Positions 13,417-24,800 of a DNA stretch of 64,000 bases are shown in pieces. Each line of letters starts with the position of its first letter. The first letter of the stretch is position 1. Below the pieces are notes generated by a model. That model was not told the DNA's origin, made no database searches, and worked only from the letters and a program-made list of their open reading frames with translations. The DNA is from Whitmania pigra. Its lineage: Eukaryota; Annelida; Clitellata; Hirudinida; Haemopidae. The stretch covers positions 1,270,001 through 1,334,000 of the forward strand of contig JAJTWR010000329.1 in assembly GCA_021613335.1 (NCBI GenBank), given 5' to 3'. A program made the translations under genes and the position numbers.

Positions 13417-14992
13417 TTAAAAGTTGCATGAGGTCATCATATTTGGAGCGACCTTAGAAGTCAAAATCATCACCTCAAGACAGGAGAGTAAACAAAATGA
13501 AATTGATGACCAACATAGGTAAGTTCTTCCACATCGGCATCTCCATTATTGTTTGTTATGTTACTGGCAATGAAAATATTTTCTTTCAAAACTTTTTCAA
13601 TGAAAATAACCTCAGCTACAAAATCCTGATGACAACCTTTTTACAGTTTCATCATCCAAGAGAGCAGTCTTCCTCAATAGCTTCATGGATGTTATGTTTT
13701 AGCTACAAACAATAATCTCAAAATCCAGAACTTCCAAACAGAAAGCTTCTTAAATAGTTATTGCTTACTTATGCAAAAAATGTATCACTTAGAAACATTT
13801 TCAATTCATGTTAAAAACAGAAATACCACAACATAAGGAGCATCAATGGAGCCTGCTATAGTTATTGATCTTCTACTTAGCATGCAGCTGATGCCAAGGC
13901 ATCCGTGTGTAAAAAACCGTTTTTAGAAATCTTTTGCAAAATTAAATTAATGTCTCATACATTATTTTAATGTAATTATTAGGTCAATCAACTTTTAAGA
14001 TCATAAGAATTTCTTTTAAATTTTACACCAATAAAACAGATAAATATTAGAGTCACTTTTGGTTATTTTTTGCAGCATTGGTAGATTCTAAATCTGATTA
14101 CATTTCAAGATAAAACATTTATCACTAGGAAATTATAACAAAAGTATTTTTATGATACTATTAAGCATTAAAAACGTCAAATGATAATCGTAGTCGAGCT
14201 GACCATAAGCCGCCAAATCAGCAATTGTTTTGGAAACTGTATAGCGACATTACCAAAATTCTGTTTTAATCACGAATCGCGGCGACACTTTCACCCGATC
14301 ACTCGCCAATGATGAAAGAATCTAAATTATCGAAGATTTGTGATGCTCATCGAATAAAAGATAACAAAGTTGGTTAAAATCTGACCCTTCTATCTGATTT
14401 CTGATTAATAATAACAACTTCTCATCAATAGTTACAAAACAGTCACTTGCATTTGGCTAGCAGGGTGTTTACAAATCGCTAGCAGGGTGTTTATGCTTAA
14501 TTAATCGCAATAATTTTCGCATTTTCATCCACCCAAGCTATTTACAAAGTCGGTCACTATCCTAGTCGTTCAATAGGAGCACATAAATTTTTCATTACAG
14601 CCATCCAACTGTCAAGAGATACAATCAACTTATTTTCTTTGTATTTTTTTAAATTTTTATCTCACGCTCTTGTTATCATAATTATTTTTAATAAATAGCC
14701 TAATAATGACCATCATAAGCAGTGTGGTCCAGCAAATACAATCGTTTAGTAATTAGCGGAAGTGCACGGATGCCACAAATGATTATTGTCATTTCGTTAA
14801 CTTTCTTAAACTGAATCCTTGAGTCCGCAGATATCCGAAATTCATTGGCATACCCGCTCGCCTCAAAACTATGTCGCCAACAACACATCCCCAACTTTGC
14901 TTATGTGAAGGTCAATGTGCATCAACATAATTTTTTTCAAGCTTATTTTGCTGAAATATTTTTACTAAAATTGCAATAATGCCAATAATTAA
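13417..14992. other. Intergenic, upstream of SCHIP1
   Basis: AT-rich, no gene recognised. It contains two close copies of GCTAGCAGGGTGTTTA (about 14456 and 14480). It probably holds SCHIP1 promoter and 5' UTR sequence, but I see no defined element. Confidence 0.5.
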
Positions 14993-15028
14993 ATGTTAGA
15001 TATGTTAGTCTGCTTTCTTCCAAACGTC

Positions 15029-15178
15029 ATAATGGATTGTGACAAGCCCCAAGAAATGTCAGTGCAAGATGTCTGCGTTCGCGCTACTAATTGTTTAAAA
15101 AGATTGTTACGACGGCAATACCACAATAGGGCTCGAGTACACGCAGTCATCATAAGACGGAGGCTTCAACCATTATGA
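15029..15178 (+). CDS. Possible small ORF, unrecognised
   Basis: An open frame from the ATG near 15031 encodes about 49 residues rich in Arg (LKRLLRRQYHNRARVHAVII) and ends at TGA 15176. No family recognised and no convincing splice connection to the exon pair downstream. It could be a chance ORF. Confidence 0.15.
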   Translation: MMDCDKPQEMSVQDVCVRATNCLKRLLRRQYHNRARVHAVIIRRRLQPL

Positions 15179-15236
15179 TTGTATGAGAACACGCCTAAAC
15201 AATGTAGCGAATTTCCTTTAGCAATCGGTCTTCTAT

Positions 15237-15298
15237 ATCGACATCATCGTCATCATCGCCATCGTCGTCGTCGTCATCGTCTTCATCGTCATCAGCTC
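15237..15298. repeat. CATCGT/CATCAT microsatellite
   Basis: Short-period (ATC)(GTC) array lying between the small ORF and the possible exon pair. Confidence 0.85.
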
Positions 15299-15327
15299 AT
15301 GTGGCTTACCATTTAACCAAAATCAGC

Positions 15328-15706
15328 TAACTTACACGGCTTGAATTTACATTGTAAACAAAGGGTATGCAGTTTAGGCGTTAATAATGATCTTTTCCCA
15401 TTCGAAATTAGTCCCGTTATAGAGAACAATTCTTCGACTGGCACTGAACTGTCAAGTAAGCTGGGAGAGTAACCTTAATTGTGTAAATAATAATTAATTT
15501 GTAAAAAATATTTTAGATACCGGACCGATAATAAGCGAAATTGACAATAATGAACCAACGTGCTGGAAAAGACTTTGCTGTAAATCAGCGGCGACTCAGG
15601 ATGTAAAAATTGGCAGAGGCTGCCGGCTCGGTGGCTCCCAGGTCTATTCCACAAGTGGAACGTTGGGAGCTAAAAAAGGTTTTTCAAAAGGTTAACCTTT
15701 TTTAAA
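15328..15706 (+). CDS. Possible two-exon ORF of unknown function (low confidence)
   Basis: A frame open after an AG at about 15327 (LHGLNLHCKQRVCSLGV...) reaches a good donor (CAA|GTAAGC, about 15453). It continues in phase after a TTTTAG acceptor at about 15515 into CWKRLCCKSAATQDVKIGRG and LGGSQVYSTSGTLGAKKG, with a stop near 15693. No initiator codon is assigned and no family recognised. The second exon overlaps the hairpin/palindrome block, so a structured non-coding element is an alternative explanation. Confidence 0.25.
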
Positions 15707-15752
15707 AGGTTTTTTTAAAGGTTTATTTTTAAAAGGTTAACCTTTTTTAATA
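15612..15752. repeat. Hairpins and duplicated AAAAGGTTAACCTTTT palindrome
   Basis: GGCAG/CTGCC hairpin at 15612-15624. A longer stem pairs GCTCCCA (15634-15640) with TGGGAGC (15664-15670) and encloses TTCCAC/GTGGAA (15647-15660). Two perfect copies of the 16-bp palindrome AAAAGGTTAACCTTTT follow at 15686-15701 and 15731-15746, separated by AAAGGTTT-like spacer. Confidence 0.7.
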
Positions 15753-16019
15753 TATTTTATTTAATTTATTATAAATTACTTTTTAATGGACTAACTCAAT
15801 ACATTTGTAACATGAATATTCTTGTTTAAATACAACTCGTCGATTTCTTGAAGGCTCGAGTGTGTAAACTCCGACAAGAAGGAGCTGTAGTAATTGAATA
15901 GTACCGGTAAAAGTAATTATTTAATACGCCTTACCATAATAAATATTTACTATGAAATATTGACATAACTTCCTGAAGAAGACTTTACTGTTACTAAGAA
16001 ACCAGCAGTACCAACCTCA

Positions 16020-16305
16020 ATTCGTTTGAAGTTTCGGAAAGGATATTACAGCGGTGCCAAAAGATGCGTGGAAAAATGGATTTGCGGAGAGTTTATATAG
16101 GACTGTGGATGGTTACGGTCTGCGCTCATTCTCCGGGGGCAGAGACATAAGCGAGTGGATAACATCCGCTCTCCCGAAAATGCTGGATCTGGTCTCACTC
16201 TTGGAATGCCTTGCTGACCCTCATCACATTCTTCCTTTTTATCTGTCCGAGGGTGATCTCAGGCCCTGAACGAGTACATTAAAATTCGATGAGGGTCAGA
16301 TCAAA
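16020..16305 (+). mobile_element. Degraded 3' fragment of an R2-superclade non-LTR retrotransposon
   Basis: About 16190-16300 is near-identical to the 3' end of the copy at 56200-56814 (shared CTCACTCTTGGAATGCCTTG and GTCCGAGGGTGATCTCAGG, then a matching ATTAAAATT.GATGAGG tail). The open frame 16054-16269 includes YRTVDGYGLRSF, which fits the linker between reverse transcriptase and endonuclease in R2-like proteins, but this is a weak resemblance. The endonuclease segment present in the other copy is missing here, so this copy is internally deleted or rearranged. Confidence 0.6.
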
Positions 16306-16759
16306 TGAACTCAGCAAGCACTTCCCATCAAAGTATCCCAAAAAATGTTATATTTCAACGCAATAAACAATGGTCTACGTGGAATAACGTGGAAATATAA
16401 AATTTTGGTCAGATATATTCAATATTTTAGATGTTACAAAAAAAAATATAAATAATAATAAAAAAAATAATAACACAGCGTTTTTCAAAGAAAATTTCTT
16501 AAAATAGTCACGATAGAATTAAATTAAATTAGATGGAGTTTTGAAAGTAATCCCTAGACTATCGAGCATTACTTTCTGAAGTTGATAAATTTATTTTTCC
16601 ATGCTCTCTTTTCATGGAGGCTTGGAAAAAATCTTTTTGCTCAAATATTTTTTCAGCTTGATTAAAATTAAGAAACTGCATGGAATGGCTAATTGCTGCA
16701 AAATTTCCTTTCGGGAGGCTATAAAAGAATTCTTTTTCGTGTCACCATTGAATACGAAA
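16306..16759. other. Region upstream of the first C16orf89-like gene
   Basis: AT-rich with an A/AAT-rich tract at 16438-16475 that may be the retroelement tail. The frame of the next gene is open back to 16601, but the signal peptide fits a start at 16760. Confidence 0.4.
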
Positions 16760-18853
16760 ATGGCCGTCAGAGAATGCGTCTTTTTACTGCTATGTTTCTT
16801 CAGCTTCGACATCTGCCTAGCAGAAAACAGATTAAATCAGATACATTATTTAGTAAACGCTCGTCTGCTTAAAATTGTCAACTCCATATTAATGGGGTTG
16901 GAGTCACTGGAAAAGAATTCAAATAATTTAAACGTAGATTCTCTTCTTGGAATCAAAATTGTTCGAGGTGAAGCATTTGTTTTGTTTGGAAGTAACGTTA
17001 AATATTCATATCTTTCAAGTATAAAATCGATTTGTAGGTGAGCTTGTGTCAGCATATGGGAAGATCGAAATGACTAATTTAAATTCGAACTTTTGCAGAA
17101 TATATTAATTATTAATTATTATATTAATCTTGAAAGGCCGGGGAGACATTTGAAGGTCTTAAACACCTTTTGAGCACATTTAACACCTTGTAATACAATA
17201 AAACATTAATGAAAAGCATCCATCGAGGATGGTTTGTTTGAACTTCGTTGCACGAATCAAGTAATTTAATGAAGAGAGAAATAAAATCATTTTAACAAGC
17301 TTTCTGCCTCCATCCACGTTGTAAATTTGAATCATTTTTCTGATTTCATTTGACGATGAAATTCCACATGCATGTCTTCTAAGGTTTAATTACACTTCTT
17401 TATTTTTACATTTTTAGACCAACTTGAATCCTTACGCAACAAATTTCACCTTTCTTTGCGTCCATTGACTAAATATTTGAATTTAGTCATCCACAAATCA
17501 GAAAAAATTCTTAGAGAATCTATACCATTTGTGGAGAAATCGGAAACAATTTACTACGAAAGTGTGTAATTAAAAAAATTAACTTTTGAATCAAAAATAG
17601 GTGACTATTAAAAAAAAAAAACTATTTCGTTTGGGCAGAAATAGGAGCCACCATCCACGGTAATTGGTCGTTGGATTCCAGTGAAAGACCAATTGAAGCG
17701 AATTTAATGGAGCCCCCTTCTTTATCTGGGTACGCCTTCAACGAAGATTATTCTGACAACTGCCTCAGTCGTCTCGTCAATTCACACAGGTTCCCAAACA
17801 ATGTTTCAAATAGGAAACTTATAAACTGATGTTACTTTTACCAATGGTTTTCTGACGATAAGTTATGCTCAAAGTTTTTCTTTGATGGTGACAACTCAGT
17901 TTTATCAGGTGCAGAATAATTTTTTATAATAATGATTGATGTTATAAATTAGAATGATAGTATGAATTAGAATGATGTTATAAATTAAATTGATGTTATA
18001 AATTAGTATTAGATTTTTATCAGGTGCAGAATAACAGCTGAATGCTTTCGAAACATGACAGCACCTGGCCTGAGCTTCTACGCGCTTACCCATCAGCTTT
18101 TATATCTTCAAGTTGGAGTGATTGTGAGATTAAAGTTGTACATTTTGAAATATTGTTACTTTCATTTAAAATATTCACATTTGCAAACGTTTGATAGTCT
18201 TTGTTTATTATTAATATAAAGTTGCATTGTTATATTGCAAAATGAAAGCGCGATGTTTTTAATTTTTGCAGTTTGAGTGTTTTAAAAGGTCTTCGATAAT
18301 TTCTCTGGAATCAACTCTGTGTTCGAACATTTTCAGTGAATATCAACAGATTCGTTTTCTCAATTTTCCTGACGATTATCAGGATCTTTTCATGGAGCAA
18401 GGTGATGAGTGTTGTATTGTCTACTATCGAACAAACTACCAAAGAACAGCATATTTATTTTTATATTCAAATAAAACCAGCCGCGTTGTGTGGCATGTCT
18501 GGATTCGACGATTTCTTATCCGAAGCACCGCTCAAAGCAATTCTCTCATGGCAAGATGAAAAGGAGGGTTGCTGGAAGTCAAACAATAAAAAAGGAGGAA
18601 GTGAGTCTTAAATGTGGATCTTGATTCGGTTTTATTTCTTAATTAATATTTAACAAATTTTTCAAAATGTATTTTGTTAATAAAAAATGCAGGCGGTTCT
18701 AGATTCAAGAGAAAAGAAAAATTATTGAAGAATGGTTGTCTATGTCACAAAACGGTTGTGGCTCTCGCAGCATTGGTTCAGTTTTTGAAACATAACATTG
18801 TTCTATCGAATCATGAACGGTCAACAGACTTTAACAGCTCATACTACGTTTAA
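16760..18853 (+). CDS. C16orf89: C16orf89-like secreted protein, copy A (seven exons, 337 aa)
   Basis: Member of the C16orf89/UPF0764 (DUF4735) family; the human protein is secreted and thyroid-enriched, and its molecular function is unknown. Exons 16760-16967, 17418-17561, 17639-17789, 18024-18123, 18272-18401, 18481-18600 and 18693-18853 sum to 1014 nt (338 codons). Signal peptide MAVRECVFLLLCFFSFDICL, with cleavage probably after A21. Family landmarks: NVDSLLGIKIVR, ALTHQLLYLQ, CSNIFSEYQ, CGMSGFDDFLSEAPLKAILS followed by WQDEKEGCW, and the basic C-terminal GCLCHKTVVALAALVQFLKH. Paired cysteines suggest disulfides. Exon borders match copy B one for one. I chose ATG 16760 rather than an earlier in-frame ATG because it places the hydrophobic core at the N-terminus. 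Confidence 0.9.
17905..18012. repeat. Short imperfect tandem repeat in an intron
   Basis: Repeated TGATGTTATAAATTA-like units (about 19 bp) within the intron 17790-18023. Confidence 0.6.
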
Positions 18854-19671
18854 TATATGTTTTCTTCCAACAAAATGTTTCAACTCAAATGTTCATTTTT
18901 GAGAATTAAACTTGATAACTACTCGATGTACTAACAATGTACTTTTGTTCAATGGCAGATCAATGCTATCGAGTCTAACATTTGTTTGTGACAGATAATT
19001 TTAAGCTTTTCTTTTGACTTATATCACGCCCTCATTTTAACGCGTGTTCCCTAATTTTAATTTGACGTAACTTCCTTACCATTAACAATTTATTTAACCT
19101 ATTACAATACGGACAACTTTATTACAATTCATCAGTATAATTGATTTAGCATGTTGTTATGTGGATTACTTTCAAGCTTACAATTAGCTGGACTCATTCA
19201 AAGGAGTTTTTAAAGCATGTCTGGATTAGAAGAATGCAAATACTTCAAAATTTCCCAAATTTAAAATACATCCATTTTTGTGACAAACTAAATGTACCTT
19301 TATATGCAACAGCTCATTTCTTCGCAAAACTTGGTTATATCAATCAATGTAAACATTTCTGTTTAAGAAATGATTGTCTGTCAGATTTCAAAATTAAAAA
19401 ATATCATTGTAATGTTAGTTGATTTCAATAGCAAATTAAAATGATTATATCACCCTATAAGTAAATAAATGCTTTTCAAATAATATAATCATACATTGAC
19501 CAATATTAAGTAAGTTCTAAAACGAAGTTGTTTGTTGAGTTTGACGTTATAAATTGTGCATCTAACAAAGCGACAGTTTTAAAATACTTACATGACACCA
19601 CAATCTGTTACCACAACGTGTCACTTTTTACAGCTTAAAGGTGAGCGTGGTTTGGGCAATTTTGCTCAAGA
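18854..19671. other. Spacer between the C16orf89-like copies
   Basis: About 820 bp, AT-rich. Apart from the possible acetyltransferase-like fragment at 19159-19422, nothing is recognised. It must hold the copy A 3' UTR and the copy B promoter. Confidence 0.5.
19159..19422 (+). pseudogene. Possible GNAT acetyltransferase-like fragment
   Basis: An 87-codon open frame contains LNVPLYATAHFFAKLGYINQ, which resembles motif B of small GNAT N-acetyltransferases (usually LxAQxxAxxFYxKLGF). The acetyl-CoA-binding motif A is absent and no flanking exons were found, so a gene remnant or chance similarity are both possible. Confidence 0.2.
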
Positions 19672-21617
19672 ATGAATGTCAGCGTAGGAATAATTTTGTT
19701 CATCTGTTGGGCTTCGTTGGAGTGTTGTCCAGGAATCGATAAAGTGAACTTCAATGGCGATGATGACGAGTTGCTCCGTGGAATCATCAGGTCGGTGATG
19801 GACGGATTAGAATCGGTTGAGAAACATGCCTCGGAATTGGTCATCGATTCTATCTTTACTTTGAAGGTCAATCGAGGTAGTAGCAGCCATTCTTTGGGAT
19901 CCTTTCGTGAATATTCGATTACGTGTTTGCATTTAATAGGTTTTCCATACAGTCGAATAATTAACACAACCAATATTTGTTTATTTACGAGTTGATATTA
20001 ATTAGTTACATTGCATTAAAATAAAATGCATCGAATTGCTGAGTAACAACTTATGACTGGTTTGTGAGCATCGTAATTTGTACAATTTACTTGCATTGCA
20101 CATCATTACGCATTTATATAGCTTCAATTTAAAATTCATTAAAAATTAAAATAAATAAAACTCTTCGCGACTAATATGATTAGACATTAACCACATCTCA
20201 ATTGTATTTTCTTAATTAGTTTAATTAGCTTAATTAGATTTCTTAAATCCAAACAAGACCAATTAGAAGTAGCGATGAAGAAGTTGAAAAATACTTCGAA
20301 TCCTGCAAACGCTATCCTGGTTCAATGCTTGAGAGACTTGAAAACAAAATGCGAAAAAATCATTGAAAAGGCTTTCCAGCGGGCGGGAGTTCGTCCCAAA
20401 CACTTTGAAAGTAAGAACGACTTGTGCAAGAATAATCAATAAAAATCAACATTTCTGAATTAGTATGACATGCCACCTGCGTGCTGCCTGCTAGCTTACT
20501 ACCTACTTGATGAAATACATCGTTTGCGTTTAACTATTTAACCGTCCTCATCACTTATTCATAAGCTGGATATTTAATTTAAATATCTGAATGTGTAAAT
20601 ATCTAAATTCGAATCTGAGTTGGTCTAATTGTGATATCGTCGTTGAATGTTCAGTCCTAGGAAATGTGATCAACGCCAATTGGTCCATGGACGTCAAACC
20701 AAGACCAGTCGACTTGAGCCTTCTTCAGCCCAGAATTAAAAATGGAAGCATTTTCCTAGGCAAGTTATCTGACTTCTGTCTCGGTAAACTTGTGGATTCC
20801 CCGAGGTTGGTGAGGATTGTCGGTTGGTGGACAAATGGCATCGTTCAAGCATAGTTTCACGTTCTTCAGATGCCAGGTTTTACCCTCTTGTTTGGAGTTC
20901 AACACCCAGCTGGGTAAAAGTGAATACGCCATCACGCACCAACTTCTCTACTTTCAAACCGGATTGATGGTGGTGACTCCACACGATGTAAGCTAGAAGC
21001 ATTTTTAATTGATCTTTTTTTTTTTAATTTCTAGTTTCATTGTTTCACTGAAACTCCCAACTTGAGTGATCTGTTGACAATTCTCTGTTCGAACATTTTC
21101 AACGAATCTCAAGTTCTTGCAGCCAACAATTTTCCCCACCTCAGAAGAGACCTTTTCATGGAGCAAGGTGCAAGATGAAGATGTTTAGCGAAATATAAAT
21201 ATATAAATAATCTTCAAATGATGCCATTTTGTTTTTGATCCCACGTGAGTAATTAATTCGAATTTCCCAGTCTTCCTGTGCAGCATGTCAGGTTTCACTG
21301 ACTTTCTTAACGAGAAGTGGTTTCAGGCGATCATGTCCTGGCAAGATGCGCAGCACGGATGTTGGCATTCCACACGTGAGTTTAAGAGTTGTTTTTGTTT
21401 CATAATATTTCAATTGTACCTTAGCTTTCGATTTAAATATTTTCCTTTTTTAGCCAAATTGCTGAAGCAACCGCTGATATTTCTCAGACGCGAGAAACGC
21501 TTCGAGAAAAGGTTGTCCAATGACTGTCTCTGCCACGAGACGGCAATGGCTCTGAGTGCCATGATTCAGTTCCTTAAGCATCGGGTCAACGATGATTCAT
21601 CTACTATGAATCAATGA
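19672..21617 (+). CDS. C16orf89: C16orf89-like secreted protein, copy B (seven exons, 342 aa)
   Basis: Tandem paralogue of copy A. Exons 19672-19876, 20258-20410, 20655-20805, 20870-20987, 21035-21167, 21271-21375 and 21454-21617 sum to 1029 nt (343 codons); the third exon is 151 nt in both copies and phases agree throughout. Signal peptide MNVSVGIILFICWASLECCP. Landmarks: MDGLESVEKHASELVIDSIF, INANWSMDVKPRP, AITHQLLYFQTG, CSNIFNESQ, CSMSGFTDFLNEKWFQAIMS followed by WQDAQHGCW, and CLCHETAMALSAMIQFLKH. Protein divergence from copy A is large, so the duplication is not recent. Molecular function is unknown; secretion is inferred from the signal peptide. Confidence 0.92.
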
Positions 21618-21637
21618 ACATCATGTTAGCCTCCATG

Positions 21638-21643
21638 AATAAA
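21638..21643 (+). terminator. Candidate poly(A) signal AATAAA
   Basis: AATAAA 20 bp after the copy B stop. The next gene starts less than 200 bp downstream, so transcription must end quickly here. Confidence 0.6.
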
Positions 21644-21831
21644 AGTTGATATGCAGTTTTTGAAAAACGTTTTATTGTTTCTCGGGTGAAGTGCGATTTA
21701 AGGGGCATCGGGAAGGGTGCGTGCGTGCTTTAAAAGGATGCACGCTGTGTTGAGCTCTGCAGTCGTTCGAGGAAATGCTGGAGTTACGATCGTCGAGTTG
21801 CTGTTGAGGGATTCAGCGTGGTTTTTGCAAC

Positions 21832-24800
21832 ATGAGGACAACTTGCTGTTCTGCGGTTATTTTCTTATCATTGCACGGTAGGAAAGCTTTTAGCATTTTT
21901 TTTAAAAATTCAATCGCCCGATGACATTTATTAGCTGCAATTTAACCAAGCTTTGGGCAAAAAATGCGTTTAAAATTCGTGAAAATGTAATGAAAAGCCT
22001 CGTATGTTTCTCGTGTGTGCAAGCTTTCTTCGATGACAAACATCCATGACTCAAATGTACACAAGGTGTGCACGGAGCTGCGCACGTTACGTTAGAAATT
22101 TTGAAGCCCGGATGAGGAGGCTGCTGTAATTCCATGCTCAGTGATTTTAGAGACGAATCCGCATCCCTGGATTTTCTTTGGAATCAAAAATGCTTGTGAT
22201 TAATGTCAATCTGTGAATCCACTATGAATCATCCCACGCCTAATTTCATAGATTGCTCTAAAACAATGTTTTGAAAATTTTGTTACATTCGCTACGTTGT
22301 GTTCGGGTCGAAACACCTCTGAATAGCGTGAATGTTTCCCATGATTTGTTAAGAAAACATTCAGAAAGAATGACGTGAATTTCTTGCATGTCAATTGCTC
22401 ATTCATCACTCGATTCATTGTCCATTCTTTTCATCGCAATCGCTGATGAATTCCGTGACTCGATGACAAAATAACTGACCATTTGAAGCATCCTTCGTCT
22501 TCTCGTTGGAAATGAAACCAAGCGAAACTCAAAACAAGGTCGTCGGTTCCGATCTGCTCCTCACCTGTACAATTTCACGGCAAATCAACCGCACGGAAAA
22601 GCCTCACCTGGATTGGTGGTACTCTGGAAGAAGACTCGAAGGAACGGATGGAAGGTTGATATCGGATTACTCGAATAACGAGGAAGGCGTTTTGAGGTCA
22701 TTGAGTGCTAATTGATGCTTTTGCAGAGTTCGAGTCGAACGGACGAACGCATCCTCGACCAAGTTGTTCATTTCGAGTCTCGAAATCTCAGATTCGGGAA
22801 GTTACAGGTGCACGTTCGTTTGGGCGGAAATAAAAATGGAAAAGTCGCTGCTTGTCCAGGTTTTTGGTTGGTTGATGGCACCTAACGGTTTTAACATTTT
22901 ATGATTGCATGCATCATATATATGATTATATATGCATAAACTTTTATTTAACTTACTCATTTACATATCCGTTTAATTAATATTACTGAAAATGCCTAGT
23001 GATACTAAAAGAAATGGTTATTTATAGTTAAATACAAATAATATAATAATATTATAATGTAAAATAGATTAATAATAAAGTAAATAATAATGTTAAATTT
23101 ATTACAAGCTGAAGGACTCTTCGATGAGAAGGCAGACTCTTTAGTAGAGGTCGGTCATGGTGACGATGCTTACCTCCCATGTGGATTGTTGTCTTCCATC
23201 CGTCCATCAGTCACGTGGAACTTCAACAACAGGACCATCACGAAACGTGAGATTCATTCAACTTCTCTTTCGCTTTTCTTTCGTTCCTGTGAAGAATTTC
23301 AGGAGGCAATAAATTATTCGCATGCGATCCTTTTTCTGTTACATATTTCTACTCTGTTCCAGTTATCTTTCTGCGGCAAAAAGTCGTGTCTGGAATGTTT
23401 AAGAATACACCGCTTGTTTTATTTGTTTTGTTTTTTTTTTTACGGCGAGTGCGTGTTTTACGACGTCGCTTGGAATGTTGCAGCCAGGTCGAGGAAGTAC
23501 CAGGTGGACAAGAAGAACAACCTGGTCGTGAGGCGTGTGGGGGCGGAGGACAGGGGGATGTACGAGTGCAAGGTCAACCTGGAAGAGGAGAAACTCTTTG
23601 GAAGTAGATTCATCGAACTTAGGACGTTAAGTATGCAATCATTTCACCGAATTTTATGGTTACTTTTATTATTACTATTATTTATAAACAAAAATAATAT
23701 TTAACTATACTTAATGCTTCGTAATAACTTCTATTACAACGCGTAACACGATTCCCATATAACTACGGGTTAAAGTTTCATGACAAGGAGCATGTTTTGT
23801 TTTGTTTATGTTTGCGGACGTGCATCGATTTCAAATTCAATCTCAAGTTTTCACCTCCTGACGTCCTAGTTTTTTTTTCGTTGAAAATTTGAAATTTGAA
23901 ATTCAAAATAAGTTATAATTATAATTATTCAATGAATATTCATAAGATGTAAACATAGCAATTTGTAATTGCATCTGGTGGTTATATTCCATAACTTTAC
24001 TGATTGGAGCAAAATATTAATAACGGTGAAAAATACTAAATAAAAATAAAAGTTTACTGGTAAATACGATATAAGTAAAAATATTTATAATTTATACAAT
24101 GTAATATAAATAATATTATAATAAAATATAATATAATATATATATATACATTTCATCGTTATTAATAATTTGCTTGTAATCAGTCTGTTTATCCGATCTC
24201 TTTTTATCCCATAAACGAATATATTGCCGGAAAAAAATTGTTCTTTTAAAAGCGTCACATTAAATGCTTATTAATGGCTCATTCTTTGTAAATTATTTTT
24301 ACAAAATGCGAATGTGTTTTGTATGTGGATGTCTTGTTTATTAACAATCAGAAGAGGTCACAGTGTGATTAATTGAAACGAACTCTTGACGTTGATTTCT
24401 TCCTGAGATGGACGGAGTGATGGCGACGACGACGACGATGATGGCGACGATGATGATGATGATAATGATGGTGGTCCGAGTTCAACTTGAACTATGATGA
24501 AGGAATGCGAGGTTGTCTGACCTAAAATAGGAAGCAGTGATACGCAGTAATATGCAGCAACATGCAACAGACCTCACCGACGATTGATGCAACCATGGAA
24601 ACGCTCACTTCCTGTTCTTTTGATTTTTTTTAACTTATTCAGAAGCTTTGGAAATAAGCTATAAACTTGTTTGGCAAGAATAATAATAATAATAAATACT
24701 TTTGCTTGTGGCAGAAATATTTTAAACAAATATATTGTTCGGCAAGTTTACTGACAAGGTTCAACTGGTCAGAACCAACTGTTGCCTTTCAAAGCATCGC

